This document shows, piece by piece, positions 6,909 to 14,975 of a DNA stretch of 25,787 bases. The position numbers and the translations under genes are program-made. The stretch's first letter is position 1, and each line of letters opens with the position of its first letter. The DNA is from JBCDBW01 sp039182965 (GTDB taxonomy: Bacteria; Verrucomicrobiota; Verrucomicrobiia; Verrucomicrobiales; DEV007). The notes below the pieces were generated by a model, which was not told where the DNA came from, made no database searches, and worked only from the letters and a program-made list of their open reading frames with translations. Location: NCBI GenBank assembly GCA_039182965.1, contig JBCDBW010000062.1, forward strand, positions 1 through 25,787, read 5' to 3'.

Positions 6909-7116
6909 TTAATGGTAAAAACTCTTTGGAGTGCGGTTCCAGAAAAGCGCACCTTTCATCTTTACGTCGGTTGCGACGTTAAACTCCACCGGTTTGCCCA
7001 CCGCTCCAGGTCCTGTCAGTTCTCACTGCAAATGACCATCCCTGAATGGTGAACCGACCATCATCGACGCGGGATACCAACCTTTCCAAATCCCATGAAC
7101 CCAGAACGGAAATCGA
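6909..7116 (-). pseudogene. Decayed gene remnant, family not recognised
   Basis: The space between the IS element and the aquaporin gene has no intact gene, but two protein-like fragments sit head to tail on the minus strand in different frames. The first (from about 7116) includes SWDLERLV and VDDGRFTIQGWSFAV. The second, after a shift near 7015-7030, reads ELTGPGAVGKPVEFNVATDV and continues through KGALFWNRTPK to a TAA at 6909-6911. They would join with a single-base change and look like the beta-rich C-terminus of a larger protein. No start is visible upstream, so this is a leftover piece. I cannot assign a family. The rest of 6807-6908 shows nothing. Confidence 0.45.
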
Positions 7117-7127
7117 TCAACTTTCAG

Positions 7128-7835
7128 CTATGTAGCCCCGCGTTCGCCGCTTTCCCCGCTGCTCACAAATCGATAGATCATCGCGCCCAAGACCCCGCCG
7201 ACGATCGGCGCCACCCAAAAAAGCCAAAGCTGGGAAATCGCCCATCCACCCGCAAACACCGCCACCCCGGTGCTTCGCGCCGGATTCACCGAAGTGTTCG
7301 TCACCGGAATGCTAATCAAGTGAATCAAAGTCAAACACAACCCGATCGCAATCGGTGCCAGACCCGCCGGCGCCCGCTCGTCCGTCGACCCCATAATCAC
7401 AAATAAAAACATCAGCGTCAGCACGATCTCAATCACAAGGCACGACAAAAGCGTATACCCGCCAGGCGAGTGCGCCCCATACCCGTTCGATGCAAAACCA
7501 TCCGCCAACGTGAACCCTTCTTTCCCGCTCGCAATCACATACAAAATCGCCCCCGCAACAATTCCCCCCGCCACCTGCGCAATGATGTATGGAATCAATT
7601 CCTTAGCCGAAAAACGTCCCCCCACCCAAAGCCCAATCGAAACCGCCGGATTCAAATGACACCCCGAAATATGACCGATCGCAAACGCCATCGTTAGAAG
7701 CGTCAAACCAAACGCAAACGCCACCCCAAGAAACCCAATCCCCAACTCCGGAAAGCCCGCCGCCAGCAACGCACTCCCACAACCACCAAATACCAACCAA
7801 AAGGTCCCAATGAACTCTGCAAGAAACTTCTTCAT
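7128..7835 (-). CDS. aqpZ: Aquaporin Z (water channel)
   Basis: A 235-residue inner-membrane channel of the MIP family that passes water down osmotic gradients. Six hydrophobic helices and two half-helices with the NPA boxes are present (62-64 in HLNPAVS, 184-186 in SVNPARS). The aromatic/arginine filter of water-specific channels is readable: Phe near 42, His172, Thr181 and Arg187, matching F43/H174/T183/R189 of the E. coli protein. This argues for a water channel rather than a glycerol facilitator. The start at 7835 has a good Shine-Dalgarno (AAGGGAG, 6 bases upstream). No partner genes adjoin. Confidence 0.96.
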   Translation of the reverse strand: MKKFLAEFIGTFWLVFGGCGSALLAAGFPELGIGFLGVAFAFGLTLLTMAFAIGHISGCHLNPAVSIGLWVGGRFSAKELIPYIIAQVAGGIVAGAILYVIASGKEGFTLADGFASNGYGAHSPGGYTLLSCLVIEIVLTLMFLFVIMGSTDERAPAGLAPIAIGLCLTLIHLISIPVTNTSVNPARSTGVAVFAGGWAISQLWLFWVAPIVGGVLGAMIYRFVSSGESGERGAT

Positions 7836-7970
7836 AACAATCTCCCTTAAAACAGTTTATAAAGGAATCCGATAAGGGGTCCTAGCACTAAATTTGCCGC
7901 TGGAAACGCAGGGAAAACACCCACCCGCCTTTAAATCAACCCGCTTCACTGTCCCGCGGGAAACTCTCCC

Positions 7971-8681
7971 TCAACCAATATTCGTAAACACCGCCTGCAC
8001 GTCCTCATCGTCCTCAATCTTGTCCAATAACCCCTCGATCTCCTGCATCTGCGCCTCCGTGATTTCCACGGGCGACGTCGCAATCCACTGCAAGCTCGCC
8101 TTTCCTACCTCAATCCCTAAATCCGTCACCGCCTTCGTTAAAGCCCCAAACGCTTGGCTCTCCCCATACACGTACACGCTTCCCCCGTTCACCTCCATCT
8201 CTTCCAACCCATGATCAATCAATTCCAATTCCACATCTTCCAAATCCGTCCCCTCCGGCACCGCAAATTCGATCACAGCCTTCCGATCAAACAAAAACTC
8301 CAACGACCCTGTGTTGACCACCTGCCCACCCGCCTTGTTGAAATACGTCTTGATGTTGTTCACCGTCCGCGTCGTGTTGTCCGTCGCGCACTCAATGAGA
8401 ATCATCACCCCATGTGGTGCCTTCCCCTCATAATTTACCTCGCTGAAATTCGCCGCATCCTTACCCGTCGCCCGCTCAATCGCCGACGCGATATTACCCT
8501 TTGGCATGTTTTGAGCCTTGGCATTCATGATCGCCGTGCGCAGCTTCGCGTTGCTCTCCGGATCCGGTCCCCCCTCTTTCGCTGCCAAAGTAATACTCTT
8601 CGCCAACTTGGGGAACACTTTTGACATCTTGTCCCAGCGCGCTTCCTTCGACTTCCGCCGATACTCAAATGCCCTTCCCAT
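7971..8681 (-). CDS. YebC/PmpR-family protein (transcriptional regulator / translation factor)
   Basis: A 236-residue member of the TACO1/YebC/PmpR family. Members bind DNA as regulators or, in later work, help ribosomes on difficult nascent sequences. Seen: the N-terminal basic helix region with FEYRRKSKEARWDKMSKVF (5-23), LAKSITLAAKEGG(x)DP, the AKAQNMPKGNIASAIERATG block and the YEGKAPHGVMILIECATDN segment, all hallmarks. The ATG at 8681 is preferred: upstream residues in the longer frame (from 8720) are not conserved in the family, and an AGGGG sits just ahead of 8681. In many bacteria yebC lies beside ruvC; here it does not. Stand-alone gene, same strand as aqpZ with a 135-base gap. Confidence 0.95.
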   Translation of the reverse strand: MGRAFEYRRKSKEARWDKMSKVFPKLAKSITLAAKEGGPDPESNAKLRTAIMNAKAQNMPKGNIASAIERATGKDAANFSEVNYEGKAPHGVMILIECATDNTTRTVNNIKTYFNKAGGQVVNTGSLEFLFDRKAVIEFAVPEGTDLEDVELELIDHGLEEMEVNGGSVYVYGESQAFGALTKAVTDLGIEVGKASLQWIATSPVEITEAQMQEIEGLLDKIEDDEDVQAVFTNIG

Positions 8682-8781
8682 AACGCCCAAACCCCTGTCC
8701 CATTCCCCCGGCCTCGTCAAAAAAAATCTCCGCTCTAGTCAATGTTCTCAATCAGCTAAAACGGTCCTCGACCACCGATTC

Positions 8782-8814
8782 CCTCTCACTCGGAGAGAGT
8801 GCTAGCGTGAGAGG
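8782..8814. repeat. Intergenic inverted repeat
   Basis: CCTCTCAC (8782-8789) and GTGAGAGG (8807-8814) form an 8-base perfect stem around 17 bases. It lies between yebC and a minus-strand gene. There is no T-tract, so terminator function is doubtful; it resembles the REP-like element near 17241. A second small stem, CCACC/GGTGG, lies at 8886-8901. Confidence 0.5.
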
Positions 8815-8922
8815 AAGCCACCATGATCAAAGCCTTTCCTTATTTCTCCGAGGCTTTTCGCGCTCACCACCTAGCCAGACCGAATCCACCTCTGCGGGTG
8901 GCAAACTGCCTGCGGAATAAAA

Positions 8923-9426
8923 TCAGCCCACCCGCGCCCGCGAAACCACTACTAACCGCCCCTCCCAATCCCGCTTCATCGTAAACACTTCATGCGTCGC
9001 CCCCCCCTTTCTCGCCGCCCCATACGACACTTCCACTCCCACCTCTACCTGCCCGCGCTCCTCAATCTTCTCCACGCGAAAAACCGGCTCTCGTCGCACC
9101 CGCAAGAAACATGACAACGGCACATCCCAGTGAATCGCATTCCACAATAAGCACGCCGGCGGAAAATTCGGTTCCGCTGCTAAACCCGAAAATATTTCCC
9201 GCACCAAAGCCTCCCCATACTGTTTCTCCAAACGCGCGGCCGCACGTCGCGCCAGCATCTGCTCAAACTTCGCCACCACCGGGTTCCGCTTATCCTCCAC
9301 GATTTCCTCCAAAATCGACTGCGCATGCACCGCCATCGCGGCCTGAAACTGCGCCCGCGTCATTTCCCCACGCTCCCACAAACGCACCAACTGCGGCGGC
9401 GTCGGATAAACTCCCTGCATTATCAT
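8923..9426 (-). CDS. Conserved hypothetical protein
   Basis: The product has about 167 residues and no signal or membrane segment. The N-terminal half is helical (TPPQLVRLWERGEMTRAQFQ, then a helix with HAQSILEEIVEDKRN and FEQMLARRAAARLEKQYGE). The C-terminal half is beta-like (CFLRVRREPVFRVEKIEE, GQVEVGVEVSYG, EVFTMKRDWEGRLVVVSRA). It may be a family limited to Verrucomicrobiota; I do not recognise it. Start 9426 (or 9420, two codons later) is chosen because the upstream 16 codons of the longer frame overlap the promoter side of the divergent VOC gene and look non-coding. The next start is only 72 bases away on the + strand, so the two may share a control region. Confidence 0.75.
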   Translation of the reverse strand: MIMQGVYPTPPQLVRLWERGEMTRAQFQAAMAVHAQSILEEIVEDKRNPVVAKFEQMLARRAAARLEKQYGEALVREIFSGLAAEPNFPPACLLWNAIHWDVPLSCFLRVRREPVFRVEKIEERGQVEVGVEVSYGAARKGGATHEVFTMKRDWEGRLVVVSRARVG

Positions 9427-9498
9427 CAAAACATCATCCCCGAAAAAGCTCGCTCCGCAAGCCCGCACTCCCAATCATCGTTCAGTCTCAATACCATC

Positions 9499-9843
9499 AT
9501 GAACGTCGAACAAGTCAAATACATCATCTGGGCCGCCGACCGCGATCGCGCTGTCAAATTCTATCAAGACGTCTTTGGTGCCTATGTTACTAAACACAAC
9601 GACGCCATCTCGGAACTCTCCGTCGGCGACGCCGTCATCGGCATCCACGGTGGCGGGGAAGGCAAGAAAACGTGGACCGGCATGAGCTTCCAGGTCGCCG
9701 ATGTCGTCGAAGGTGCCAAAGAGATTGTCGCCGCAGGCGGTGAGCTCTCCCGCGAACCCCAACCCGAAAACAACGAACCCCCGCACTTAGCCATGTGCGT
9801 CGACCCCGAAGGCAACCAGATCATGCTAACCCGCAAACGCTAA
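9499..9843 (+). CDS. VOC-family protein (glyoxalase/bleomycin resistance/dioxygenase fold)
   Basis: A 114-residue single-module vicinal oxygen chelate protein. Seen: opening strand VKYIIWAADRDRAVKFYQDV (6-25), where the first helix includes the FYQDVFG signature, a paired beta module (SVGDAVIGIHGGG), the second strand with MSFQVADVVEGAKEIVAAGG, and the C-terminal DPEGNQIML (102-110), all typical. Members bind a metal or small molecules; here the usual HxxE metal ligands are not all evident, so enzyme or sequestration function cannot be fixed. The start at ATG 9499 fits the family's N-terminus; longer upstream reading is shadow sequence. Confidence 0.88.
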   Translation: MNVEQVKYIIWAADRDRAVKFYQDVFGAYVTKHNDAISELSVGDAVIGIHGGGEGKKTWTGMSFQVADVVEGAKEIVAAGGELSREPQPENNEPPHLAMCVDPEGNQIMLTRKR

Positions 9844-9946
9844 CCTCTTCTTTGCTTCTCCAGAGGCGCGGACAACCAACCGCAGCCCTTCTCCACCAAA
9901 GCCTCACTGTCCACCGTCATCCCCGCGCACCGAGGTAGAGACATCA

Positions 9947-10300
9947 CTACCTCACCACCCCACACTCCCAAACAAACGGCTCCACATTCAACTCCTCCAA
10001 CGGCTCCTTGAGCTTCTCTAATTCCGCCGCCGGCCCATGGACTTCCAAGCGAAACAAATCCGCAATCTCAATCGCTTCCCCAATCAACGTCCCCACGTTC
10101 TCAAGATGCGTCAGAACCCCTGCCGCACCCACATACGCCTCACGACAACACACGACGTCCCCACAGATGGTAAAATCATAATACAAACAAGCCTCTTCCG
10201 AATGAGTGCGCTCCACAAAGCGCGGCAACAACGCGCGAAATGCCTCAAGTTTCCCGTCATGAACCCTAAAATACGGATGAAGACTGACCGTCTCGCTCAT
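9947..10300 (-). CDS. Antibiotic-biosynthesis-monooxygenase (ABM) fold protein, putative quinol monooxygenase
   Basis: A 117-residue dimeric ferredoxin-like barrel protein of the ABM superfamily (YgiN-like and relatives). The layout fits: a first strand with SLHPYFRVHDGKLEAFRALL, a helix with a conserved C-terminal basic end, an EEACLYYDFTICGD strand pair, and the HLENVGTLIGEAIEIADLFR segment near the end. Such proteins oxidise quinols or, in some cases, only bind them. The ATG at 10300 is preferred: a GGAGAG lies 7 bases upstream, and homologues begin with a few residues before LHPYF. A nine-residue longer start exists at 10327. No operon partner. Confidence 0.85.
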   Translation of the reverse strand: MSETVSLHPYFRVHDGKLEAFRALLPRFVERTHSEEACLYYDFTICGDVVCCREAYVGAAGVLTHLENVGTLIGEAIEIADLFRLEVHGPAAELEKLKEPLEELNVEPFVWECGVVR

Positions 10301-10368
10301 CCCAATCTCTCCACCATTCTCTAGCACTCGTCAAGAACCACCCTCAACTTACACCCTCGCCGTTTGGC

Positions 10369-11046
10369 TCAAAACTCCAATCCGCCTCCCCGCAACCGTC
10401 CCGCGTCATAAATTGCCAAGATCAGTTCCCGCAACGGGCCACTCTCCGGTAGTGACAAAGTCTCCCGACATCCCAAACGCGCGAAGTTCGGGCAGGCCCA
10501 AAACGGCTCATCCAAAACACTCGATTCCATCGGTCGTCGCAAAATCATCTTCGCGTGGCATCGCTCACAACTGGGCACAAACCAATCACCCCCCGCCGTC
10601 GCAAATCGCAGCAGTCGCTCCGAAGACTGACGCCCAAGGTCCGCAATTCCCTCCAGCATCTGCCAGCCATCGACCAAAATAAAACCCGGCTCATCCCCAT
10701 ACTCGCGATGCACCGGTACGGTAAATCCCGCAGTCGTCATGAAAATAGCCTTCAACATCCCCGCCCCCAAACTCTCAAGGTAAAATGACTGCACTTCCGC
10801 CAACTTCACCGGCGATGACCCTGGTCGGCATCGCACGACAATATCATCCTCGTCGTCCCGTAAATTCCGCAACAACAAATCAAAATCCTCCACCATTTCG
10901 GCCGGCCGCACCCGCACTTCATAACCCACCATACGCAATAGCTCAGCGCATACTTCCTCCAAACGCCGCCAGCCCAAGCACTGCAGAAATCCCAAAGTCC
11001 ACTCGCCCCCTAAAGACGAATTTCCCGCATCACGCGTAACTCCCAT
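10369..11046 (-). CDS. Mrr-like restriction-endonuclease-fold protein with C-terminal zinc ribbon, nuclease motif altered
   Basis: A 225-residue two-domain protein. The N-terminal half matches the Mrr / PD-(D/E)XK layout: FLQCLGWRRLEEVCAELLRM (20-39), the GYEVRVRPAE strand, acidic Asp54/Asp56, then DDIVVRCRP, where active members have a Q-x-K (as in VQCK). Here the residues are Arg72-Cys73-Arg74, so the catalytic lysine is missing. The C-terminal part is a topoisomerase-type zinc ribbon with Cys160, Cys163, Cys185 and Cys193 and the FWACPN signature. Active members cut DNA in restriction or repair; this one may bind DNA without cleaving. The start is ATG 11046, next to a very AT-rich block with no Shine-Dalgarno. 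Confidence 0.82.
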   Translation of the reverse strand: MGVTRDAGNSSLGGEWTLGFLQCLGWRRLEEVCAELLRMVGYEVRVRPAEMVEDFDLLLRNLRDDEDDIVVRCRPGSSPVKLAEVQSFYLESLGAGMLKAIFMTTAGFTVPVHREYGDEPGFILVDGWQMLEGIADLGRQSSERLLRFATAGGDWFVPSCERCHAKMILRRPMESSVLDEPFWACPNFARLGCRETLSLPESGPLRELILAIYDAGRLRGGGLEF

Positions 11047-11085
11047 ATGATCATAATATTATAATTATCATAATTACCATCAAGG
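11047..11085. promoter_or_regulatory. AT-rich block upstream of the Mrr-like gene, likely promoter or operator
   Basis: An almost pure A/T stretch in an otherwise GC-rich neighbourhood, containing ATAATATTAT (a perfect palindrome), two direct copies of TAATTA separated by TCA (TAATTATCATAATTA), and TATAAT (minus and plus reading). It lies directly before the minus-strand ATG at 11046 and about 140 bases upstream of the + strand gene at 11223, so it could serve either. No specific sigma or regulator site is recognised. Confidence 0.5.
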
Positions 11086-11222
11086 TTTTTTTGTTCCTTC
11101 AGCTCGTTCGCTTCCGCCTCCTATCACGCCCGAACACTCCCCAAAAGGCGCCAGCCACGCTCACCCACGATTTCTCGCCATTTTCGCTCCCTCACCACCG
11201 TCCCCCATGCCACGCTCTCCCC

Positions 11223-11777
11223 ATGAATGCCACCACTTCGACCACGCTTACCCTCTCACTAATCCTTCCCGCCTTTCTCCTCGCTTCCCCCGCCACTGCT
11301 TCCCCCGATCCAGATGCCGCCGCCCAACAACTGCGCACCGAAATCGACGCCTCCGTCAACGCCTTCCTAACTCAATACCGCCCCTCACTTCCCGCCCCCA
11401 GAGCCGCCGATACCATTGTCCAAGAAACCGTCGACCGTGAAGTCGAAGTCGCTGCCACTGGTTCCGGCGAACGACCCCAAACCCTTATCCAGTTCTTCAA
11501 AAGGAAAAAGCAATCCAGTAAAGAACAAGATCGCGCCGCCGGCATCCAATCCACGATGGCAGTGACGAACGCCCAAACACAACGCGAGCTGGCCATCGCT
11601 CTCCTCACCGAAACCAAATCCGATGCATTCGATCGCATCAAACAAGACCTCCTCTGGCGCTCCACCATCGACGAAAATACGAACCTCACCGCCGTGAATC
11701 TCCTCGACAACGAAACGCTCACCCAACTCATTTACGATTACTGGTGGGCCTCCACACGCCTCGACGCCCTCCAGTAA
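11223..11777 (+). CDS. Secreted hypothetical protein
   Basis: A 184-residue product starting at ATG 11223 with a signal peptide (residues 1 to about 26; hydrophobic LTLSLILPAFLLASPATA, cleavage after ATA). The mature part is helical and polar (AAAQQLRTEIDASVNAFLTQ, later NAQTQRELAIALLTE and AFDRIKQDLLWRSTIDENTN), with no cysteines and a WWAS near the end. It is probably exported to the periplasm. No domain recognised. A longer frame upstream would add about 44 proline-rich residues that look non-coding. It is divergent from the Mrr-like gene, with no obvious partner. Confidence 0.75.
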   Translation: MNATTSTTLTLSLILPAFLLASPATASPDPDAAAQQLRTEIDASVNAFLTQYRPSLPAPRAADTIVQETVDREVEVAATGSGERPQTLIQFFKRKKQSSKEQDRAAGIQSTMAVTNAQTQRELAIALLTETKSDAFDRIKQDLLWRSTIDENTNLTAVNLLDNETLTQLIYDYWWASTRLDALQ

Positions 11778-12078
11778 GCTCCGACCTAATCACCCGGGTA
11801 AAGGCGAGGGCTCGTTCTCACCCGGCCATCAAGCGCACCGCCACCCTGCTTAGAACCCTCCCCACCACCATTGCCGGGCAAGCGCTCGGCCTGCCGCCGC
11901 AGGTGCAGCTCGCTCGTGTATATAAAGATCCCTCCTTCACAAAGTCTCACCCACCCGCCACCAAACGCTACTAGTCGCAAGAGGTATCCTACGGTTCCCC
12001 TCAATCTCTCACCGAAGCCTCACCAAACCTGCAAATACCAAATGCAACAGCCTGCCCGCCGTCGCGCGTCCCCTTTCC
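11778..12078. other. Intergenic stretch with no gene
   Basis: About 300 bases between the secreted protein and the PH-domain gene. Short frames are shadows. A small hairpin lies at 11890-11903 (CCTGC-CGCC-GCAGG), and the surrounding GCCGCCGCAGGTG resembles short motifs at 1993-2005 and 8886-8901. No terminator with a T-run is visible. Confidence 0.5.
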
Positions 12079-12588
12079 TCAACCCGCATCAAAGTCCCCT
12101 TCAAACCCATCACCATCTCCCCCTTCAAAATCGATCTCCCGCACCCGCTTCTGATCCCGCAATCGCTCCACGTTCTTCCGCACTTCTTCCCGCACATCCA
12201 TAGCGTCCCCTATCGCCTCAATCCGAATCGTCGCATGCGACCGGTCCGAAGTCTCCACAACAACAGTCGCCAGTCCAAACAATCGCAACCAAAACGGCTG
12301 CTCAATCGCGGTGTCCTTCACCCGATAAAGCTCTACGTCATCCAATCGCCGACTCAATACCCCCTCATACAATCGCAATCGCTGCGAGGTCAATTCAAAC
12401 ACCCGGCACCGCACCACAAAAAACTCCCAAGCCACCCAACCCAAAGGCAGCACTGCCAGAAAAATCACCGGCCAGAAAAAAATCGCCCCGATTCCCAATC
12501 CCAAGAGCATCAACCCCACCAGCACAAATACTTTCAGGTTCAGTAGCTGCGATGGACTCCCACGCCAGATGACAGGTTCATCTTCCAT
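12079..12588 (-). CDS. Bacterial PH-domain membrane protein (YdbS/YdbT-like)
   Basis: A 169-residue protein with two close membrane segments (about residues 18-37 and 38-56, separated by a Trp-Pro turn) followed by a bPH domain in the cytoplasm. The pattern VWRGSP at the start, then FVVRCRVFELTSQRLRLYEG (58-77) and DDVELYRVKDTAIEQPFWLR (83-102), is characteristic of this family. The C-terminal tail is Asp/Gly-rich. Members are of unknown biochemical role, and one subgroup is linked to antibiotic or bacteriocin resistance. The start at ATG 12588 is chosen over an upstream TTG at 12609. The gene is divergent from the Gfo/Idh/MocA gene, sharing a 91-base control region. Confidence 0.85.
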   Translation of the reverse strand: MEDEPVIWRGSPSQLLNLKVFVLVGLMLLGLGIGAIFFWPVIFLAVLPLGWVAWEFFVVRCRVFELTSQRLRLYEGVLSRRLDDVELYRVKDTAIEQPFWLRLFGLATVVVETSDRSHATIRIEAIGDAMDVREEVRKNVERLRDQKRVREIDFEGGDGDGFEGDFDAG

Positions 12589-12679
12589 AAATCGTTCTTT
12601 ATCTAACAAGAAGCGGCGCGCTTAGCCATATCGAATTCTTGTGATTAGCCCACTCTTCCGCTACTCATCATTTTTACTC

Positions 12680-14182
12680 ATGAACCCTTCAATACCCGCC
12701 AAAACCACCCGCCGCAAATTCCTCCAAACCGCCGGAGGCTTCGGTGCCGCTCTTGCATTCCCCCACTCAAAAGTCCTCGGCGCCAACGATGATGTCCGCG
12801 TTGGCGTCGTCGGCGTCAATAGCCGCGGCAAATCCCACCTCGACGCATTCGCCAACATGCACGGTGTGCGCGTCTCCGCCATTTGTGATATCGATCCCGC
12901 CCCCCGCGACCTCCAAACCGTCAAGCTGTCCGAGCAACAGGGTTTCAAAGTCAAAAGCTTCGTCGATATGCGCGAAATGATCGACGGCGATCACATCGAC
13001 GTCTTCACCACCGCTACACCCAATCACTGGCACTCCCTCGCCGGAATCTGGGCCATCCAGGGCGGAAAAGATGCCTTCATCGAAAAACCCATTTCACACA
13101 ACGTCTGGGAAGGTCGCCAACTTGTGAAAGCCGCGCGCAAGTATAAGCAAATCTGCCAAGGAGGTACCCAAAGCCGAGGCATGTCTTCCATTCAGGAAGC
13201 AGTCCAATTCGTTCAAGACGGAAACCTCGGTGAAATCCAATTCGTCAAAGGCCTCTGCTACAAACCACGCCAGTCCATCGGTCTCGGCGGTAATGGCGAG
13301 ATTCCCGATGGCGTGAACTACGACCTCTGGTCCGGTCCCGCCGAAGTCGAAGAACCGCTCCGGAGAAAGCGCTTTCACTACGATTGGCATTGGTTCTACA
13401 ACTACGGGAACGGCGACATGGGGAACCAGGGAATCCACCAAATGGACGTCGCCCGATGGTTCCTCGGTGAACCTAAACTCTCCCCGCTCGTTCTCTCCAT
13501 CGGTGAACGCCTTGGCTATCGGGACGACGGTGAGACGCCCAACACCCAAATCGTCTATCACGCCTACGAAAAAGCACCTCTCCTCTTTGAAACTCGCGGC
13601 CTCCCCATCGATAAAGCCGCCCAGGACGACGGCTGGGGCAAGAAGATGAACACCCCGGAAGAGTTTCCCGACGAGAAAGGGATCGCCGTCGTCGTCCAAT
13701 GCGAAGACGGCCGCGTCTACTGCGACGCCAGCGGTAACATCAAAATCACCAATAATGACGGAAACGAAATCCACCAGGTAACCGACGAAAAGGACAAGAA
13801 CGCCATTTTCGACAACTTCATGGAGGCGGTCCGATCACGGAATACCGACAACTTGTTCGCCGACTGCGAAGAGACCCATATCTCCTCCGCTCTGTGCCAC
13901 ACCGGCCTCATCTCGCATCGGCTGGGCGATCCCATGCATGGCGAAGAGGTTGTCGAACGAATCCAGGACGACAAACTCCTCACCGCGCGGTATGAGTCTA
14001 TGGCCGACCACCTAGACAAAAACGGCGTCGATCTCGACGCCGAAACCATCGTCCTCGGCGCCGCGCTCAAGTTTGACCCCGACACGGAATGGTTCGATGG
14101 CAATGACGATCTCGATGAAAAAGCCAATAGACTGGCCACTCGCGTTTACCGGGATCCATATATCGTGCCAAAGGACGCATAA
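12680..14182 (+). CDS. Gfo/Idh/MocA-family oxidoreductase with Tat signal
   Basis: A 500-residue NAD(P)-dependent sugar-type dehydrogenase. It starts with a Tat signal: TTRRKFLQTAGGFGAALAF (9-27), so the folded enzyme with its cofactor is likely exported to the periplasm, as is common in Verrucomicrobiota and Planctomycetota. The Rossmann nucleotide-binding region follows: VGVVGVNSRGKSHLDAFA (41-58), where the usual GxGxxG is relaxed, then CDIDPAP (69-75). The catalytic EKP motif is at 135-137 (EKPISHNVWEG). The C-terminal part is the family's beta-sheet substrate domain. Start 12680 gives the shorter N-terminus before the RR motif; a GTG at 12641 would add 13 residues. The substrate is likely a polyol or sugar derivative but is not readable. 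No sugar-pathway neighbours. Confidence 0.93.
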   Translation: MNPSIPAKTTRRKFLQTAGGFGAALAFPHSKVLGANDDVRVGVVGVNSRGKSHLDAFANMHGVRVSAICDIDPAPRDLQTVKLSEQQGFKVKSFVDMREMIDGDHIDVFTTATPNHWHSLAGIWAIQGGKDAFIEKPISHNVWEGRQLVKAARKYKQICQGGTQSRGMSSIQEAVQFVQDGNLGEIQFVKGLCYKPRQSIGLGGNGEIPDGVNYDLWSGPAEVEEPLRRKRFHYDWHWFYNYGNGDMGNQGIHQMDVARWFLGEPKLSPLVLSIGERLGYRDDGETPNTQIVYHAYEKAPLLFETRGLPIDKAAQDDGWGKKMNTPEEFPDEKGIAVVVQCEDGRVYCDASGNIKITNNDGNEIHQVTDEKDKNAIFDNFMEAVRSRNTDNLFADCEETHISSALCHTGLISHRLGDPMHGEEVVERIQDDKLLTARYESMADHLDKNGVDLDAETIVLGAALKFDPDTEWFDGNDDLDEKANRLATRVYRDPYIVPKDA

Positions 14183-14347
14183 CAGAAGCTTGCCAGCGAG
14201 GATAAGCCGTCTAAAAAGAAGGAAATCAATCTCAATTTCGCACACCGAGAATCGTCACAACCTGAGCAAGCGACATCTCACATCACCCATCTCCGCCCTC
14301 TCCCGCGTCACAAGTTGGCTCGAAGCCGACACATCCCAAACATCATT

Positions 14348-14794
14348 ATGAGCGATTCTAAAAAGAAAAAAGAAAAGAAGGAAAAAGCGCCCACGCGTAG
14401 TGAGCTCATCGAGGAAAACAAAAAACTCCTCAACAAAATCGAATACCGGAAACGGAAGGAAAAGAAACTCTTGGTCCAGCTCGATGCCCTCTCCGAGGAA
14501 CTCCGCGCCGCTCTCCTCTCGGTGGCAAAACAAAGGGCAGATGCCAAGCGCCCCACGCCGCTGATCACCGCCCTGCCCGCGCCTCCCGTCGCCCCCACGA
14601 ATCAGGAGATCGCATGCGCCGCTTACCACCTCTACCTCCAGAGATGCCGCACCGGCCAAGCGGGGACTCCTGAATCCGATTGGTTCCAAGCTCAGTCACA
14701 CCTCTGGCAAAAAGCCGCCCAAGAAGCTCACCATGAAGCCGTCCGTCTCTCGCAAGCGGCCGACTCCCAAGAACCACTCCAATCCTCCGGCTAG
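14348..14794 (+). CDS. DUF2934-domain protein with N-terminal coiled coil
   Basis: A 148-residue protein in two parts. Residues 4-70 are very rich in K, E and R and should form a coiled coil (SELIEENKKLLNKIEYRKRK). After a proline-rich hinge (71-83), residues 86-118 match DUF2934: NQEIACAAYHLYLQRC, then GTPESDWFQAQSHL, the pattern of an alanine/tyrosine helix followed by a D-W-x-A-E-like helix. The domain is widespread in soil bacteria; its function is unknown, sometimes attached to DNA-binding or stress proteins. The start at ATG 14348 gives the K-rich N-terminus. It lies 165 bases after the Gfo/Idh gene, on the same strand. Confidence 0.8.
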   Translation: MSDSKKKKEKKEKAPTRSELIEENKKLLNKIEYRKRKEKKLLVQLDALSEELRAALLSVAKQRADAKRPTPLITALPAPPVAPTNQEIACAAYHLYLQRCRTGQAGTPESDWFQAQSHLWQKAAQEAHHEAVRLSQAADSQEPLQSSG

Positions 14795-14975
14795 CCGGGT
14801 CCCGCCCCACACACCGCACAAAGGCAGCCCATCCAGGCCCTGCGACAGAATCCCCCATGTTTCATCTTCGTTCCTGAGTCCGCACCAAATGCAACCGCAC
14901 CTTCCCAACCACACTCGCTCGAAAACTGCAAACAGATCGAGAGCGGGCGAAACTAAGCTTACACATCGTTACGGG

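Noticed and set aside
6864..7052. Plus-strand frame of 62 codons after the IS3 element
   Set aside because: It runs against the more protein-like minus-strand fragments and has no ribosome site.
7128..7835. Glycerol facilitator instead of water channel
   Set aside because: The filter has His172 and Phe near 42 as in AqpZ rather than the Gly/Trp pattern of GlpF.
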